Made by a program: the position numbers and the translations under genes. The notes below the pieces were generated by a model. That model was not told the origin of the DNA, did no database searches, and worked only from the letters and a program-made list of their open reading frames with translations. Below are positions 26,640 to 36,017 of a stretch of 64,000 nucleotides of DNA, piece by piece. Each line of letters begins with the position of its first letter. Positions within the stretch are counted from its first letter, which is position 1. Source of the stretch: Streptococcus henryi DSM 19005 (GTDB taxonomy: Bacteria > Bacillota > Bacilli > Lactobacillales > Streptococcaceae); contig NZ_AQYA01000030.1 in assembly GCF_000376985.1 (NCBI RefSeq), positions 1-64,000 on the forward strand, written 5' to 3'.

Positions 26640-27038
26640 ATGGTTATGACTGACCCAATTGCAGACTTTTTAACACGTATTCGTAACGCTAACCAAGCAA
26701 AACACGAAGTACTTGAAGTACCTGCATCAAACATCAAAAAAGGGATTGCTGAAATCCTTAAACGTGAAGGTTTTGTAAAAAACGTTGAAGTTATCGAAGA
26801 TGACAAACAAGGTATCATCCGCGTATTCTTGAAATACGGACAAAACGGTGAACGTGTTATCACTAACTTGAAACGTATCTCAAAACCAGGTCTTCGTGTT
26901 TACTCAAAACGTGAAGATATTCCTAAAGTTCTTAACGGACTTGGAATTGCAATCATCTCTACATCAGAAGGTCTTTTGACAGATAAAGAAGCTCGTCAAA
27001 AGAACGTTGGTGGTGAGGTTATCGCATACGTTTGGTAA
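26640..27038 (+). CDS. rpsH: 30S ribosomal protein S8
   Basis: 132 residues from ATG 26640 ([18 protein letters not shown]), eight bases after AGAGGAG; a longer frame upstream runs into the spacer structure. The C-terminal [21 protein letters not shown] is the S8 core. In other bacteria S8 represses the spc operon. Confidence 0.97.
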   Translation: MVMTDPIADFLTRIRNANQAKHEVLEVPASNIKKGIAEILKREGFVKNVEVIEDDKQGIIRVFLKYGQNGERVITNLKRISKPGLRVYSKREDIPKVLNGLGIAIISTSEGLLTDKEARQKNVGGEVIAYVW

Positions 27039-27215
27039 TTTGTGACTTTCAATTTCGTCATCTGTCTTCGTTAGAAGGTCTTATCGTACGTCAGTACTGT
27101 CTACGACCTTCTGCCTAGACATATATTTAGGACTTGAAACCCACAAAATTATCATCGGCCCCGTGAAAACTTGTCGCTCATAGCGGCTTGACAATCTAAC
27201 AGGAGAAAAAATAAA
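27039..27215 (+). other. Stem-loop spacer between rpsH and rplF
   Basis: A 177-base spacer. AGAAGGTC (27073-27080) pairs perfectly with GACCTTCT (27105-27112), with a smaller GTAC/GTAC pairing in the loop. Another weak inverted repeat (ACTTGTCgctcatagcgGCTTGACAA) precedes rplF. No T-run and no gene. Confidence 0.45.
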
Positions 27216-27752
27216 ATGTCACGTATTGGTAATAAAGTAATTACATTGCCTGCTGGTGTTGAAATCACTAACAACAACAATGTTGTTACTGTAAAAGGAC
27301 CTAAAGGCGAACTCACTCGTGAGTTCAACAAAAACATTGAAATCAAAGTTGAAGGAACTGAAGTTAGTCTTCACCGTCCAAACGACTCAAAAGAAATGAA
27401 AACTATCCATGGTACTTCACGTGCTAACTTGAACAACATGGTAATTGGTGTTTCTGAAGGTTTCAAAAAAGCACTTGAAATGAAGGGTGTTGGTTACCGT
27501 GCTCAATTGCAAGGTACAAAACTTGTTCTTTCAGTTGGTAAATCTCACCAAGATGAAGTTGAAGCTCCAGAAGGTATCACTTTTGTATTGGCTAACCCAA
27601 CTTCAATCGTAGTTGAAGGTATCAACAAAGAAGTTGTTGGTCAAACAGCAGCTTACATCCGTAGCCTTCGTGCACCAGAACCTTACAAAGGTAAAGGTAT
27701 CCGCTACGTTGGTGAATACGTACGCCGTAAAGAAGGTAAAACAGGTAAATAA
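27216..27752 (+). CDS. rplF: 50S ribosomal protein L6
   Basis: 178 residues starting [16 protein letters not shown], with two similar domains and the C-terminal signature [21 protein letters not shown] (seen as [14 protein letters not shown]). It lies near the GTPase-associated centre. Confidence 0.98.
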   Translation: MSRIGNKVITLPAGVEITNNNNVVTVKGPKGELTREFNKNIEIKVEGTEVSLHRPNDSKEMKTIHGTSRANLNNMVIGVSEGFKKALEMKGVGYRAQLQGTKLVLSVGKSHQDEVEAPEGITFVLANPTSIVVEGINKEVVGQTAAYIRSLRAPEPYKGKGIRYVGEYVRRKEGKTGK

Positions 27753-27855
27753 TAGTTTGTATCTGCTTAGCGAGATTTATTCTCGCTGGTGTAGGCTATT
27801 TAAACTAATACCTTGTCATTAGACAAGTTTAATAAATATTTAAGAGGTGAAAATT

Positions 27856-28212
27856 GTGATTTCGAAACCAGATAAAAACAAAATCCGCCAAAAACGCCAT
27901 CGTCGTGTGCGCGGTAAACTCTCTGGAACTGCAGAACGCCCACGTTTGAACGTATTCCGTTCTAATACAGGCATCTACGCTCAAGTTATTGATGACGTAG
28001 CGGGTGTAACGCTCGCAAGTGCATCAACTCTTGATAAAGAAGTTTCTAAAGGAACTAAAACAGAACAAGCCGTTGTTGTCGGCAAACTTGTTGCTGAACG
28101 CGCAGTAGCTAAAGGTATTTCTGAAGTGGTCTTTGACCGCGGTGGATATCTCTATCACGGACGTGTTAAAGCTTTGGCTGATGCAGCTCGTGAAAACGGA
28201 TTGAAATTCTAA
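27856..28212 (+). CDS. rplR: 50S ribosomal protein L18
   Basis: 118 residues from GTG 27856 ([19 protein letters not shown]), six bases after AGAGGTG. A GTG three codons earlier would overlap the ribosome site and is rejected. L18 binds 5S rRNA with L5. The 103-base spacer before it shows a small hairpin (AGCGAGA...TCTCGCT). Confidence 0.97.
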   Translation: MISKPDKNKIRQKRHRRVRGKLSGTAERPRLNVFRSNTGIYAQVIDDVAGVTLASASTLDKEVSKGTKTEQAVVVGKLVAERAVAKGISEVVFDRGGYLYHGRVKALADAARENGLKF

Positions 28213-28229
28213 TAGGAGGACACTAAGAA

Positions 28230-28724
28230 ATGGCTTTTAAAGATAACGCAGTTGAACTTGAAGAACGCGTTGTTGCGATTAACCGTGTTACTAAAGTTGT
28301 TAAAGGTGGACGTCGTCTTCGTTTCGCAGCTTTGGTAGTTGTTGGTGATCGTAACGGTAACGTAGGTTTTGGTACTGGTAAAGCTCAAGAAGTACCAGAA
28401 GCTATCCGTAAAGCAGTTGAAGCTGCTAAAAAGAACATGATTGAAGTACCTATGGTTGGTACAACAATTCCTCACGAAGTTCGTTCAGAATTTGGTGGAG
28501 CTAAAGTATTGTTGAAACCAGCTGCAGAAGGTTCTGGGGTTGCCGCTGGTGGTGCTGTTCGTGCCGTCATCGAATTGGCAGGTGTTGCAGATGTTACATC
28601 TAAATCACTTGGTTCAAACACTCCAATCAACATTGTTCGTGCAACAGTTGAAGGTTTGAAACAACTTAAACGTGCAGAAGAAGTAGCTGCTCTTCGTGGC
28701 ATCTCAGTTTCTGACTTGGCATAA
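28230..28724 (+). CDS. rpsE: 30S ribosomal protein S5
   Basis: 164 residues. [31 protein letters not shown] region (seen as [17 protein letters not shown]) is the S5 signature in the N-terminal dsRBD-like domain. It takes part in decoding fidelity and mRNA unwinding. Confidence 0.98.
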   Translation: MAFKDNAVELEERVVAINRVTKVVKGGRRLRFAALVVVGDRNGNVGFGTGKAQEVPEAIRKAVEAAKKNMIEVPMVGTTIPHEVRSEFGGAKVLLKPAAEGSGVAAGGAVRAVIELAGVADVTSKSLGSNTPINIVRATVEGLKQLKRAEEVAALRGISVSDLA

Positions 28725-28738
28725 GAAAGGGGATAATA

Positions 28739-28921
28739 ATGGCTCAAATTAAAATTACTTTGACTAAGTCTCCAATCGGTCGCATTCCTGCACAACGTAA
28801 AACAGTTGTTGCCCTTGGACTTGGTAAATTGAACTCTTCAGTTGTAAAAGAAGATACTCCTGCTATCCGTGGTATGGTTAACACAGTATCTCACTTGGTA
28901 ACTGTTGAAGATGTTAAATAA
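28739..28921 (+). CDS. rpmD: 50S ribosomal protein L30
   Basis: 60 residues ([20 protein letters not shown]), a small L30 of standard bacterial length. AAAGGGG is the ribosome site. Confidence 0.96.
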   Translation: MAQIKITLTKSPIGRIPAQRKTVVALGLGKLNSSVVKEDTPAIRGMVNTVSHLVTVEDVK

Positions 28922-29137
28922 TTGGTAAAACAGGAAGTATAGTACATCTTGTTAAACCTCGCTAAGCCGACTAGCTTGCTTGCAAACATTCAGTTGCAAA
29001 CTGCCAGTCGGTTAATGCGTATAAAAAGACTTGTCCATTTTTAATGGGCAAAACAAAAAAGTATAGGCGAGTTCTTATGGGGAGTCCTTTCCCCTCATAA
29101 GGGCGCTAGCATTTTACAAATAAGGAGAAAATAAATA
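28922..29137 (+). other. Structured spacer between rpmD and rplO
   Basis: A 216-base spacer without a gene. GCCGACT (28966-28972) pairs with AGTCGGT (29006-29012) around a loop with its own GTTTGCAA-type pairing. CTTATGGGG (29074-29082) pairs with CCCCTCATAAG (29091-29101, one bulge). Both stems lack T-runs, so they should not stop transcription. Confidence 0.45.
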
Positions 29138-29578
29138 ATGAAACTTCATGAATTGAAACCAGCAGAAGGTTCACGTAAAGTTCGTAACCGTGTAGGTCGT
29201 GGTACTTCATCAGGTAACGGTAAAACTTCTGGTCGTGGTCAAAAAGGTCAAAAAGCTCGTTCAGGCGGCGGTGTTCGTCTTGGTTTTGAAGGTGGACAAA
29301 CTCCATTGTTCCGTCGTATTCCAAAACGTGGATTCTCAAACATCAACGCTAAAGAATATGCACTTGTTAACCTTGATCAATTGAACGTTTTTGAAGATGG
29401 TGCTGAAGTAACTCCAGTTGTTCTTAAAGAAGCTGGAATCGTTCGCGCAGAAAAATCAGGCGTTAAAATTCTTGGTAATGGTGAGTTGACTAAGAAATTG
29501 ACTGTTAAAGCAGCTAAATTCTCTAAATCTGCAGAGGCAGCTATCGTTGCAAAAGGTGGTTCTGTCGAAGTCATCTAA
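29138..29578 (+). CDS. rplO: 50S ribosomal protein L15
   Basis: 146 residues, Gly/Arg/Lys-rich N-terminus ([19 protein letters not shown]) and the later [18 protein letters not shown], both L15 marks. AAGGAG precedes the ATG. Confidence 0.98.
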   Translation: MKLHELKPAEGSRKVRNRVGRGTSSGNGKTSGRGQKGQKARSGGGVRLGFEGGQTPLFRRIPKRGFSNINAKEYALVNLDQLNVFEDGAEVTPVVLKEAGIVRAEKSGVKILGNGELTKKLTVKAAKFSKSAEAAIVAKGGSVEVI

Positions 29579-29593
29579 TATGGAGGACTCGAG

Positions 29594-30898
29594 ATGTTCT
29601 TTAAACTACTAAAAGATGCTTTAAAAGTGAAACATGTTAGAAATAAAATTTTCTACACATTGTTCATTATTCTCGTATTCCGAATCGGAACTCATATTAC
29701 AGTTCCAGGAATCAACGTGAAAAGCCTAGAACAACTTAGTGATTTACCATTTCTAAATATGTTGAATTTGGTGTCTGGAAATGCTATGAGAAACTTTTCT
29801 GTGTTCTCTATGGGTGTTAGCCCCTACATTACAGCATCAATCATTGTTCAACTTTTACAGATGGATATTTTACCTAAGTTTGTTGAATGGGGTAAACAAG
29901 GTGAAGTTGGACGTCGTAAGCTTAATCAGGCAACTCGTTACATTTCACTTGTATTAGCTTTTATTCAATCAATGGGGATTACTGCTGGATTTAATACTTT
30001 GTCATCAGTGGCATTGGTACAAACTCCAAATATTAAGACCTATCTATTGATTGGTGCTTTGCTTACAACCGGTAGTATGGTTGTTACATGGCTCGGAGAA
30101 CAAATTACTGATAAAGGTTTTGGTAATGGTGTATCAATGATTATCTTTGCGGGTATCATTTCATCTATTCCAAGTGCTATTTCAACCGTTTATCAAGACT
30201 TCTTTGTTAATGTGCGTTCTACAGACATGTTGTCATCATACATCTATGTTGGTATTCTAATCTTTGCTGTATTGGCCATTGTCTTCTTTACGACATTTGT
30301 TCAACAAGCAGAGTATAAAATTCCAATTCAATATACAAAACTTGTTCAAGGTGCTCCAACGAGTTCTTATCTTCCGTTGAAAGTTAATCCAGCCGGCGTT
30401 ATTCCCGTTATCTTTGCCAGCTCGATTACAACTATTCCAAGTACGATTATTCCATTCTTTCAACACGGAAAAGAGATTCCTTGGTTAACCACTTTGCAAA
30501 ATTTACTTAACTACCAGACACCAACAGGAATGGTCATTTATGCTATTCTTATTATTCTCTTCTCATTCTTCTATACTTTTGTGCAAGTAAATCCGGAAAA
30601 AACAGCTGAAAACTTGCAAAAGAGTTCGTCCTATATTCCAAGAGTTAGACCTGGACGCGAAACTGAAGAGTATATGTCATCGTTATTGAAAAAATTGGCA
30701 ACGGTTGGTTCAGTATTCCTTGCATTTATTTCCTTAACTCCTATCATGGCACAGCAGGTATTAAATTTATCTTCTAGCATTGCCTTGGGAGGAACAAGTC
30801 TTCTTATCTTGATTTCTACAGGAATTGAAGGTATGAAACAACTTGAAGGATATCTCTTGAAGAGACAGTATGTTGGATTTATGAATACAGCAGACTAG
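29594..30898 (+). CDS. secY: Protein translocase channel subunit SecY
   Basis: 434 residues with ten membrane helices, the central pore of the Sec translocon with SecE and SecG. GTHITVPGIN near the start and LVQGAPTSSYLPLKVNPAGVIPVIFA (seen as SYLPLKVNPAGVIPVIFA) in the C5 region are typical. AGGAGG-like GGAGGA lies upstream, 15 bases after rplO. This is the housekeeping SecY, not the accessory SecY2. Confidence 0.97.
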   Translation: MFFKLLKDALKVKHVRNKIFYTLFIILVFRIGTHITVPGINVKSLEQLSDLPFLNMLNLVSGNAMRNFSVFSMGVSPYITASIIVQLLQMDILPKFVEWGKQGEVGRRKLNQATRYISLVLAFIQSMGITAGFNTLSSVALVQTPNIKTYLLIGALLTTGSMVVTWLGEQITDKGFGNGVSMIIFAGIISSIPSAISTVYQDFFVNVRSTDMLSSYIYVGILIFAVLAIVFFTTFVQQAEYKIPIQYTKLVQGAPTSSYLPLKVNPAGVIPVIFASSITTIPSTIIPFFQHGKEIPWLTTLQNLLNYQTPTGMVIYAILIILFSFFYTFVQVNPEKTAENLQKSSSYIPRVRPGRETEEYMSSLLKKLATVGSVFLAFISLTPIMAQQVLNLSSSIALGGTSLLILISTGIEGMKQLEGYLLKRQYVGFMNTAD

Positions 30899-30961
30899 GG
30901 CAGCTATTGCTCAGAGCTTAACAACACAAAATTGAGGATCGGGGAAATATCCTTGTTCTTC

Positions 30962-31019
30962 TATTTTGTTTTTAAATCAGTTTAGCAGTTATTTGCTTGA
31001 CTGATTTAAAAACAAAATA
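30962..31019 (+). repeat. Perfect 20-bp inverted repeat abutting the adk ribosome site
   Basis: TATTTTGTTTTTAAATCAGT (30962-30981) and its exact complement (31000-31019) surround an 18-base loop. The right arm runs straight into AAGGAG of adk. No T-run follows. Confidence 0.8.
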
Positions 31020-31030
31020 AGGAGACTATC

Positions 31031-31678
31031 ATGAATCTTTTAATCATGGGTTTACCAGGAGCTGGAAAAGGAACTCAAGCAGCTAAAATCGTTGAAAAAT
31101 TTGGTGTGGCACACATCTCAACAGGCGACATGTTCCGTGCAGCAATGGCTAATCAAACTGAAATGGGTGTTCTTGCTAAATCATATATTGATAAGGGAGA
31201 GCTTGTACCTGATGAAGTAACAAACGGTATTGTTAAAGAACGTCTTGCTCAAGCTGATATCGCTGAAAAAGGCTTTTTGCTTGATGGTTACCCACGTACG
31301 ATTGAACAAGCTTATGCTTTAGATGAAACTCTTGAAAACTTGGGAATTAAGTTGGATGGTGTTATCAATATTGATGTAGATCCATCATGTTTGTTGGAAC
31401 GTTTAAGTGGTCGTATCATTAATCGTAAGACTGGTGAAACCTTCCATAAAGTCTTTAACCCACCTGTTAAAGATGAAAACTACAATGAAGATGACTATTA
31501 CCAACGTGAGGATGATAAACCTGAGACAGTTAAACGTCGTTTAGATGTTAATATTGCTCAAGGCCAACCAATTCTTGAACACTATCGTAAAGCTGGTATT
31601 GTTTCAGATATCGAAGGTAATCAAGAAATCGATGCAGTTTTTGCTGATGTCGAAAAAGCAATCACAGGATTAAAATAA
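31031..31678 (+). CDS. adk: Adenylate kinase
   Basis: 215 residues, interconverts ATP+AMP and 2 ADP. P-loop [10 protein letters not shown] is at 7-16, followed by STGDMFR, DGYPRT and the LID domain. The LID has no cysteines ([19 protein letters not shown]), so it is the zinc-free form. Adk placement after secY is the usual Firmicute order. Confidence 0.97.
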   Translation: MNLLIMGLPGAGKGTQAAKIVEKFGVAHISTGDMFRAAMANQTEMGVLAKSYIDKGELVPDEVTNGIVKERLAQADIAEKGFLLDGYPRTIEQAYALDETLENLGIKLDGVINIDVDPSCLLERLSGRIINRKTGETFHKVFNPPVKDENYNEDDYYQREDDKPETVKRRLDVNIAQGQPILEHYRKAGIVSDIEGNQEIDAVFADVEKAITGLK

Positions 31679-31692
31679 ATAGTATTTTAAGC

Positions 31693-31721
31693 TTGCGTAA
31701 GCTAAGAACTCGTGATATAAT
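31693..31721 (+). promoter_or_regulatory. Internal promoter upstream of infA
   Basis: TTGCGT (31693-31698) and the extended -10 TGATATAAT (31713-31721) are 17 bases apart. It would supply infA-rpmJ-rpsM-rpsK-rpoA-rplQ separately. A hairpin CCTCTGtgctCAGAGG lies in the leader at about 31747. Confidence 0.65.
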
Positions 31722-31794
31722 AGGCTAGTCTGGCTTATAATTGTTACCTCTGTGCTCAGAGGAAATCAAATCGAAATTTAGGGGGTGCTTTTGC

Positions 31795-32013
31795 GTGGCA
31801 AAAGAAGATGTGATTGAAATTGAAGGTAAAGTTGTTGAGACTATGCCGAATGCAATGTTTACTGTTGAATTGGAAAATGGACACCAAATCTTGGCGACTG
31901 TTTCGGGTAAAATCCGTAAAAACTATATCCGTATTTTGGTTGGAGACCGCGTTACTGTTGAAATGAGTCCATATGATTTGACACGTGGACGTATCACATA
32001 CCGCTTTAAATAA
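31795..32013 (+). CDS. infA: Translation initiation factor IF-1
   Basis: 72 residues from GTG 31795 ([20 protein letters not shown]), seven or so bases after AGGGGGTG; the longer frame from 31741 is not family-like. An OB-fold protein that blocks the A site during initiation. [11 protein letters not shown] ends it as in other bacteria. Confidence 0.97.
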
Positions 32014-32038
32014 TCGAAATAATTGGAGGGATTAAAAC

Positions 32039-32155
32039 ATGAAGGTAAGACCATCGGTTAAACCAATTTGCGAATACTGTAAAGTTATTCGTCGTAACGG
32101 TCGTGTTATGGTTATTTGTCCAACAAATCCAAAACACAAACAACGTCAAGGATAA
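32039..32155 (+). CDS. rpmJ: 50S ribosomal protein L36
   Basis: 38 residues ([20 protein letters not shown] at the start). Zinc ligands Cys11, Cys14, Cys27 and His33 are all present, the zinc-binding form. GGAGGG is ten bases upstream. Often missed for its size. Confidence 0.97.
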
Positions 32156-32172
32156 GATAGAAAGGAGAAAAA

Positions 32173-32538
32173 ATGGCTCGTATTGCTGGAGTTGATATTC
32201 CAAACGATAAACGTGTAGTAATTTCACTTACTTATGTCTACGGTATCGGTCTTCAAACATCTAAAAAAATTCTTGCTGCTGCAGGTATTTCAGAAGATAT
32301 CCGTGTTAAAGATTTGACATCAGATCAAGAAGACGCTATCCGTCGCGAAGTAGATGCAATCAAAGTTGAAGGTGACCTTCGTCGTGAAGTGAACTTGAAC
32401 ATCAAACGTTTGATGGAAATCGGTTCATACCGTGGTATCCGTCACCGTCGTGGACTTCCTGTCCGTGGACAAAACACTAAAAACAATGCTCGCACTCGTA
32501 AAGGTAAAGCTGTTGCGATTGCAGGTAAGAAAAAATAA
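32173..32538 (+). CDS. rpsM: 30S ribosomal protein S13
   Basis: 121 residues opening [20 protein letters not shown], with the C-terminal [18 protein letters not shown] tail that reaches P-site tRNA. AAAGGAG site upstream. Confidence 0.98.
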   Translation: MARIAGVDIPNDKRVVISLTYVYGIGLQTSKKILAAAGISEDIRVKDLTSDQEDAIRREVDAIKVEGDLRREVNLNIKRLMEIGSYRGIRHRRGLPVRGQNTKNNARTRKGKAVAIAGKKK

Positions 32539-32555
32539 AATAGGAGGTTAAAAAA

Positions 32556-32939
32556 TTGGCTAAACCAACACGTAAACGTCGTGTGAAAAAGAACATCGAA
32601 TCTGGTGTTGCTCATATTCACGCTACATTTAATAACACTATTGTTATGATTACAGATGTGCACGGTAACGCTCTTGCTTGGTCATCAGCTGGTGCTCTTG
32701 GATTCAAGGGTTCTCGTAAATCTACACCATTTGCTGCACAAATGGCTGCTGAAGCTGCTGCGAAATCTGCACAAGAACATGGTCTTAAAACGGTTGAAGT
32801 TACTGTTAAAGGTCCTGGTTCAGGCCGTGAGTCTGCTATTCGTGCTCTTGCTGCCGCTGGTCTTGAAGTAACTGCTATCCGTGACGTTACTCCTGTACCA
32901 CATAATGGTGCTCGTCCTCCAAAACGTCGTCGTGTGTAA
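32556..32939 (+). CDS. rpsK: 30S ribosomal protein S11
   Basis: 127 residues with a TTG start after [25 protein letters not shown] and [19 protein letters not shown] identify S11, a platform protein. Confidence 0.98.
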
Positions 32940-32986
32940 TCATTATTGTCAATAGTACACAAGATTCGTTTCGAGGGAGTATATAA

Positions 32987-33925
32987 ATGATTGAGTTTGA
33001 AAAACCAATAATAACAAAAATTGATGAAAATAAAGATTACGGCAGATTTGTCATCGAACCACTTGAACGTGGTTATGGTACAACTCTAGGTAACTCTCTT
33101 CGTCGTGTACTTTTGTCATCACTTCCAGGTGCTGCAGTAACATCAATTAAGATTGATGGAGTACTCCACGAATTTGATACTATCCCAGGTGTACGTGAAG
33201 ATGTGATGCAAATCATCCTTAACATTAAGGGTCTTGCTGTAAAATCGTATGTCGAAGACGAAAAAATTATCGAATTAGATGTTGAAGGACCTGCTGAAAT
33301 TAGCGCTGGTGATATTTTGACAGATAGCGACATCGAAATTGTTAACCCAGATCATTATCTTTTCACTATTGCTGAAGGTCATAGCTTAAAAGCTACAATG
33401 GCTGTAAACACTAACCGTGGTTACGTTCCAGCAGAAGGAAACAAAAAAGATGATGCACCTGTTGGTACACTGGCAGTAGATTCTATTTACACACCAGTAA
33501 ATAAAGTTAATTATCAAGTTGAACCTGCTCGTGTAGGTAGCAATGATGGCTTTGATAAATTGACTATTGAAATCATGACAAATGGCACAATCATTCCTGA
33601 AGATGCACTAGGTCTTTCTGCGCGTGTTTTGATTGAACACTTGAATCTCTTTACTGACTTGACAGATGTTGCTAAAGCAACTGATGTAATGAAGGAAGTT
33701 GAAAAAGTGAACGATGAGAAAGTGCTTGACCGTACTATCGAGGAACTTGATTTGTCAGTGCGCTCATATAACTGTTTGAAACGTGCAGGTATTAATACTG
33801 TACTTGATTTGACAGAAAAAACTGAGCCTGAAATGATGAAAGTCCGTAACCTTGGACGTAAGAGTCTTGAAGAAGTTAAGGTTAAACTTGCTGACCTTGG
33901 TCTCGGATTAAAAAACGATAAATAA
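32987..33925 (+). CDS. rpoA: RNA polymerase alpha subunit
   Basis: 312 residues. The N-terminal domain ([20 protein letters not shown]) dimerises and nucleates polymerase assembly. The C-terminal domain ([19 protein letters not shown]) binds UP elements and regulators such as Spx. GAGGGAG lies upstream. Confidence 0.98.
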   Translation: MIEFEKPIITKIDENKDYGRFVIEPLERGYGTTLGNSLRRVLLSSLPGAAVTSIKIDGVLHEFDTIPGVREDVMQIILNIKGLAVKSYVEDEKIIELDVEGPAEISAGDILTDSDIEIVNPDHYLFTIAEGHSLKATMAVNTNRGYVPAEGNKKDDAPVGTLAVDSIYTPVNKVNYQVEPARVGSNDGFDKLTIEIMTNGTIIPEDALGLSARVLIEHLNLFTDLTDVAKATDVMKEVEKVNDEKVLDRTIEELDLSVRSYNCLKRAGINTVLDLTEKTEPEMMKVRNLGRKSLEEVKVKLADLGLGLKNDK

Positions 33926-33939
33926 TATAGGAGGACAAA

Positions 33940-34326
33940 ATGGCTTACCGTAAACTAGGACGTACTAGCTCACAACGTAAAGCAATGCTTCGTGATTTGA
34001 CGACAGATCTTTTGATCAACGAATCAATCGTAACAACTGAAGCTCGTGCTAAAGAAATCCGTAAAACAGTTGAAAAAATGATTACTCTTGGTAAACGTGG
34101 TGATCTTCATGCTCGTCGTCAAGCAGCTGCTTACGTACGTAATGAAATCGCATCAGAAAACTATGATGAAGCAACTGATAAATACACATCACAAACTGCT
34201 CTTCAAAAACTTTTTGATGAAATCGCACCTCGTTATGCTGAACGTAACGGTGGATACACTCGTATTCTTAAAACAGAACCACGCCGTGGAGATGCTGCTC
34301 CAATGGCAATCATCGAATTAGTATAA
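33940..34326 (+). CDS. rplQ: 50S ribosomal protein L17
   Basis: 128 residues starting [19 protein letters not shown], the L17 signature. It is the last gene of the superoperon, and its 3' UTR carries an L17 downstream element. Confidence 0.98.
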   Translation: MAYRKLGRTSSQRKAMLRDLTTDLLINESIVTTEARAKEIRKTVEKMITLGKRGDLHARRQAAAYVRNEIASENYDEATDKYTSQTALQKLFDEIAPRYAERNGGYTRILKTEPRRGDAAPMAIIELV

Positions 34327-34342
34327 TTTTTATCAATTTTGT

Positions 34343-34420
34343 TGAGTGTTATGATGATGGGGTGTTTTACCCTTAGTCTAGCTCTGGTCTACCGCCGATT
34401 TTTTCGGCGGTAACACTCAT
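34343..34420 (+). ncRNA. L17 downstream element (3' UTR RNA structure)
   Basis: An outer stem TGAGTGTTA (34343-34351) pairs with TAACACTCA (34411-34419). Inside are a GGGT/ACCC hairpin and ACCGCCGA/TCGGCGGT (34391-34398, 34404-34411). Place and shape match the conserved L17DE motif described downstream of rplQ in lactic acid bacteria. Function is not known. Confidence 0.7.
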
Positions 34421-34436
34421 CATATTGGTAATGATT

Positions 34437-34498
34437 AACGCTTGTTTACGAAATGTCTCTATGTCTAGAAACACTTCATAAGCAGGCGTTTTTTGTCG
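34437..34498 (+). terminator. Terminator of the ribosomal superoperon
   Basis: A long imperfect stem: AACGC (34437 on) pairs with GCGTT before a T6 run, with TTACGAA/TTCATAA-type pairing further in. Confidence 0.6.
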
Positions 34499-34513
34499 TC
34501 TTAAGGCTTCTTT

Positions 34514-34590
34514 GTCAACTGTAGTGGGGTGACTTATAGCTAAAATCTAGAGAAGACCAGTCTAGTTTGGTCTTCTCTTAAGTAGTTGAC
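34514..34590. repeat. Element with GTCAACT/AGTTGAC ends and an inner hairpin
   Basis: GTCAACT (34514-34520) and AGTTGAC (34584-34590) are inverted ends. Within lies the perfect stem AGAGAAGACCA/TGGTCTTCTCT (34549-34559, 34568-34578). The left end, GTCAACTGTAGTGGG, recurs at 16275. It looks like a small dispersed element or an insertion-sequence remnant. Confidence 0.45.
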
Positions 34591-34592
34591 TT

Positions 34593-34686
34593 ATTATGCT
34601 CAAAAAAATCAAAATCAGACGAGGAAGTGCTAGGGTACGGCAAGTCGAAACTACCGTGTGTCATTTTGATTTTAAAAGAGTATTAG
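34593..34686. repeat. BOX-like repeat, copy 1
   Basis: Starts ATTATGCTCAAAAAAATCAA and ends ATTTTGATTTTAAAAGAGTA; the ends are inverted copies. The same ends and the inner AATCAGAC recur in copy 2 at 44732-44838. The layout recalls pneumococcal BOX elements (boxA/boxC ends TATACTC...GAGTATTA), but the middle differs. Confidence 0.6.
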
Positions 34687-34882
34687 GCTTTGTCTCAATT
34701 GAATTGAGGTCTTATTTATGATATTTTAGGTGGTTACTAATTTTTCTTTTACCCTGACTCATCTTCCGCAGTGTAGTCGATTTGTGGATAGTTCTAAGCA
34801 TGTTAGTCATGACTTGGAAAATGTAGCTTCAGTAGTACTTTTTATGGGACTAAGTCACATCTCTGTCTAATGGGTTAAATTG
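34687..34882. other. Gap between repeat and treR terminator
   Basis: No gene, promoter or strong hairpin seen in this stretch. It completes the intergenic region after rplQ, together with the L17 element, terminator and repeats listed separately. Confidence 0.3.
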
Positions 34883-34917
34883 AAAATTACTTGGATTAGG
34901 GTCCAAGTAATTTTTTA
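34883..34917. terminator. Bidirectional terminator 3' of treR
   Basis: AAAATTACTTGGA (34883-34895) pairs perfectly with TCCAAGTAATTTT (34902-34914); A- and T-runs on both sides suit termination from rplQ side and from treR. Confidence 0.8.
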
Positions 34918-34973
34918 ATTATTCTATGTAGTAGAATCAGTTAATATATGATTATATTGAATATATTTGATTT

Positions 34974-35684
34974 TTATTTTTTACGTCTGGCAAAGTCTAC
35001 AAATTTAAATTTTTCAAGCTTATGGCGGCTCTCTGTGAATTGAAATTGTTGATTGTTTGCTAGGTATACTTTTGATTTGATAGATACGACATGGTGTTCT
35101 GGTCCAATGTCTAAGAGGATTTTATCTTGCTCGGTTAGTTGGTCAATTGTGATTTCTTTTTGAGCGTAAGAAATATCAAGATTGAGGTCTTGTTCAAGGT
35201 ATTTATAGATTGACTGCTCTGCTATTTCTCGGCTAATATTTGGAACTGTTGACTTACAAAGGTAGTCAATATCAAGCACTGAGGCAATTCCATCAACGAC
35301 TCGCTGTCGTGTGATACGCCAGACTAAGCTATTAGTTTTAAAACCTGTGAGTTGAGATAATTTGTCATCAACGATGATTTTATCAATGCTTATCACGTTT
35401 GTCTTTGAATTGATACCAAGTTGATTTATGAGTTCTTGATAACTGGTGAGTTCTGATACTGGAAAATTGATTTGCTCATGTTTTAAGACTTGAGAACCAG
35501 AACCGTGGCGTTTTTGGATAAGATTAGCTTCAGATAATAGGGATAAGGCTTTACGAATTGTATCTCGACTTACTTGATAATGTTTGGATAGTTCGTTCTC
35601 TGTTGGCAGATAGTCTTCTGGCAGATAGTCACCTCTAAGAATTTGTTCTTCAAGATCTTTAAAAATTTTTTCGTATTTCTTCAT
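34974..35684 (-). CDS. treR: Trehalose operon repressor, GntR family
   Basis: 236 residues. A GntR winged helix at about 1-65 (ENELSKHYQVSRDTIRKALSLL) is followed by a UTRA effector domain (about 85-230). TreR proteins of this type bind trehalose-6-phosphate and release the tre promoter. It is divergent from treP, 333 bases away, which supports the assignment. It ends facing a bidirectional terminator. Confidence 0.9.
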   Translation of the reverse strand: MKKYEKIFKDLEEQILRGDYLPEDYLPTENELSKHYQVSRDTIRKALSLLSEANLIQKRHGSGSQVLKHEQINFPVSELTSYQELINQLGINSKTNVISIDKIIVDDKLSQLTGFKTNSLVWRITRQRVVDGIASVLDIDYLCKSTVPNISREIAEQSIYKYLEQDLNLDISYAQKEITIDQLTEQDKILLDIGPEHHVVSIKSKVYLANNQQFQFTESRHKLEKFKFVDFARRKK

Positions 35685-35769
35685 AGTTTACTTCTTCTAA
35701 AGTTGTTTTTGTTTTATCATACAACTACTTATATTTTACCATATTTTTAAATTATTTTTTGCAAACAAC

Positions 35770-35798
35770 TTGCCTACAAATCAAAAAACGCTTACAAT
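35770..35798 (+). promoter_or_regulatory. treP promoter with overlapping cre site
   Basis: TTGCCT (35770-35775) and TACAAT (35793-35798) are 17 bases apart. AAAAACGCTTACAA (35784-35797) within it fits the CcpA cre pattern, so glucose repression is likely. A TreR operator should be nearby; I could not fix its position. The remaining 219 bases to treP are an untranslated leader with A/T-rich inverted repeats near 35903-35935. Confidence 0.55.
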
Positions 35799-36017
35799 AT
35801 ACTTGTGAATCGCGTCGCTATGACCATTTTACAGTCATCGCTCTTTGCAAGTCAATACTAAGATCTCGTTACAGATAGTAACTAACTAATAAAGTTAAAT
35901 ATTTCTAGATTTGTTTATAAACAAGAAATGTTTAACTCTTGAACTTTTAAGTTTTGATTTTCATAGGGCAAACTAAAAACTTGAGGTCACTCAAGAGAAA
36001 AGAAAAGGAGTTCGCTC

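Noticed and set aside
34974..35684. Reading treR as a generic GntR regulator of another pathway
   Set aside because: Divergent placement beside treP-treC and the UTRA domain favour TreR.
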